In this document: piece by piece, positions 62,908 through 63,033 of the stretch | How the letters are laid out: each line of letters starts with the position of its first letter | How positions within the stretch are numbered: position 1 is the stretch's first letter | DNA from: Rothia nasimurium | GTDB lineage: Bacteria > Actinomycetota > Actinomycetes > Actinomycetales > Micrococcaceae | Assembly: GCF_928382285.1 (NCBI RefSeq) | Contig: NZ_CAKMSS010000011.1 | Span: 1 to 63,033, forward strand | DNA: 63,033 bases | Direction: 5' to 3' | Translations under genes and position numbers: made by a program | Notes under the pieces: generated by a model | Database searches by the model: none | Told to the model about the DNA's origin: nothing | The model's input: only the letters and a program-made list of their open reading frames with translations

Positions 62908-63033
62908 AGGCTTATTCAAAAATCCAACCCACCAACTAGACAACGGCCCCACCACACGGCAACCTAGAGGATAAAACGCCAGTAATATTCTCAGCACCGC
63001 ACCGGAGGAACCGTTGCACCACCACCGTACCAC
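62908..63033. mobile_element. Probable insertion-sequence end at the right edge
   Basis: The sequence breaks wecB and starts GGCTTATTCAAAAATCCAAC. Ends beginning GGCT are known in the ISL3 family, but 125 bases are not enough to name it. A transposase frame may start just beyond the window. Confidence 0.5.

Overview
The window looks like a chromosomal stretch from a high-GC Gram-positive bacterium of the Micrococcaceae, most like Rothia. This is inferred from gene content and not from a search: the actinobacterial families DUF3263, DUF3027 and DUF3073, ThrE-type exporters, a fused MbfA-type iron transporter, groEL behind a CIRCE site, clpB behind HspR (HAIR) sites, and an isochorismate synthase beside an Sfp-type phosphopantetheinyl transferase. 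Both ends lie in insertion sequences, so the window may be a whole draft-assembly contig broken at repeats.

Layout. 1-2975 is an accessory scar: two divergent IS3-type left ends around a 5'-truncated gene, an IS3 orfB cut by a deleted IS256-like element that keeps both terminal repeats, and two AT-richer minus-strand genes of unknown function. 3026-4581 holds a double histidine phosphatase and a VanZ-like protein. 4681-10620 is the fructose PTS block: DeoR regulator, fruK, fruA, ptsI, ptsH. 10833-16318 carries a FemAB-type peptidoglycan bridge enzyme, two overlapping ThrE exporters and ung. 16381-19815 has DUF3263, a LytR_C protein, groEL and a 50-residue membrane protein. 19933-24337 has rlmC, the isochorismate synthase/PPTase pair, an RNase HI fusion and a WXG100 protein. 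24666-31521 has a two-component system, DUF3027 with an MFS transporter, serC and a DtxR-family regulator. 31983-34689 has a c-di-AMP riboswitch in front of an NlpC/P60 hydrolase, a tRNA-Arg with 104-bp tandem repeats at its 3' side, and an AbiEi/DUF559-type protein. 34785-41283 has pcrA, an orphan SoxG-like protein and sucCD. 41459-43989 is a divergent pair of Tat-exported proteins around an AT-rich gap. 44052-49238 has an MbfA-like transporter, dps, a HAD phosphatase, a GATase and membrane proteins. 49460-53845 has clpB, a MazEF-type module flanked by a duplicated terminator, and a sirtuin. 53846-57000 is an eroded region with chimeric remnants of a DUF4956/VTC/carbohydrate-binding locus, DUF3073 and a second AbiEi/DUF559-type gene between 118-bp direct repeats. 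57129-62967 is a surface-polysaccharide cluster: two glycosyltransferases, an ABC-2 exporter and a wecB that loses its 3' end to a probable insertion.

How the genes fit together. Fructose enters through FruA, using phosphate relayed by PtsI and HPr, and FruK makes fructose-1,6-bisphosphate. Iron recurs as a theme: siderophore-type enzymes, a DtxR regulator, MbfA and Dps, with a possible iron box upstream of dps. Cell-wall work also recurs: FemX, NlpC/P60 under c-di-AMP control, LytR_C, and polysaccharide export. No CRISPR array, rRNA or complete prophage was seen.
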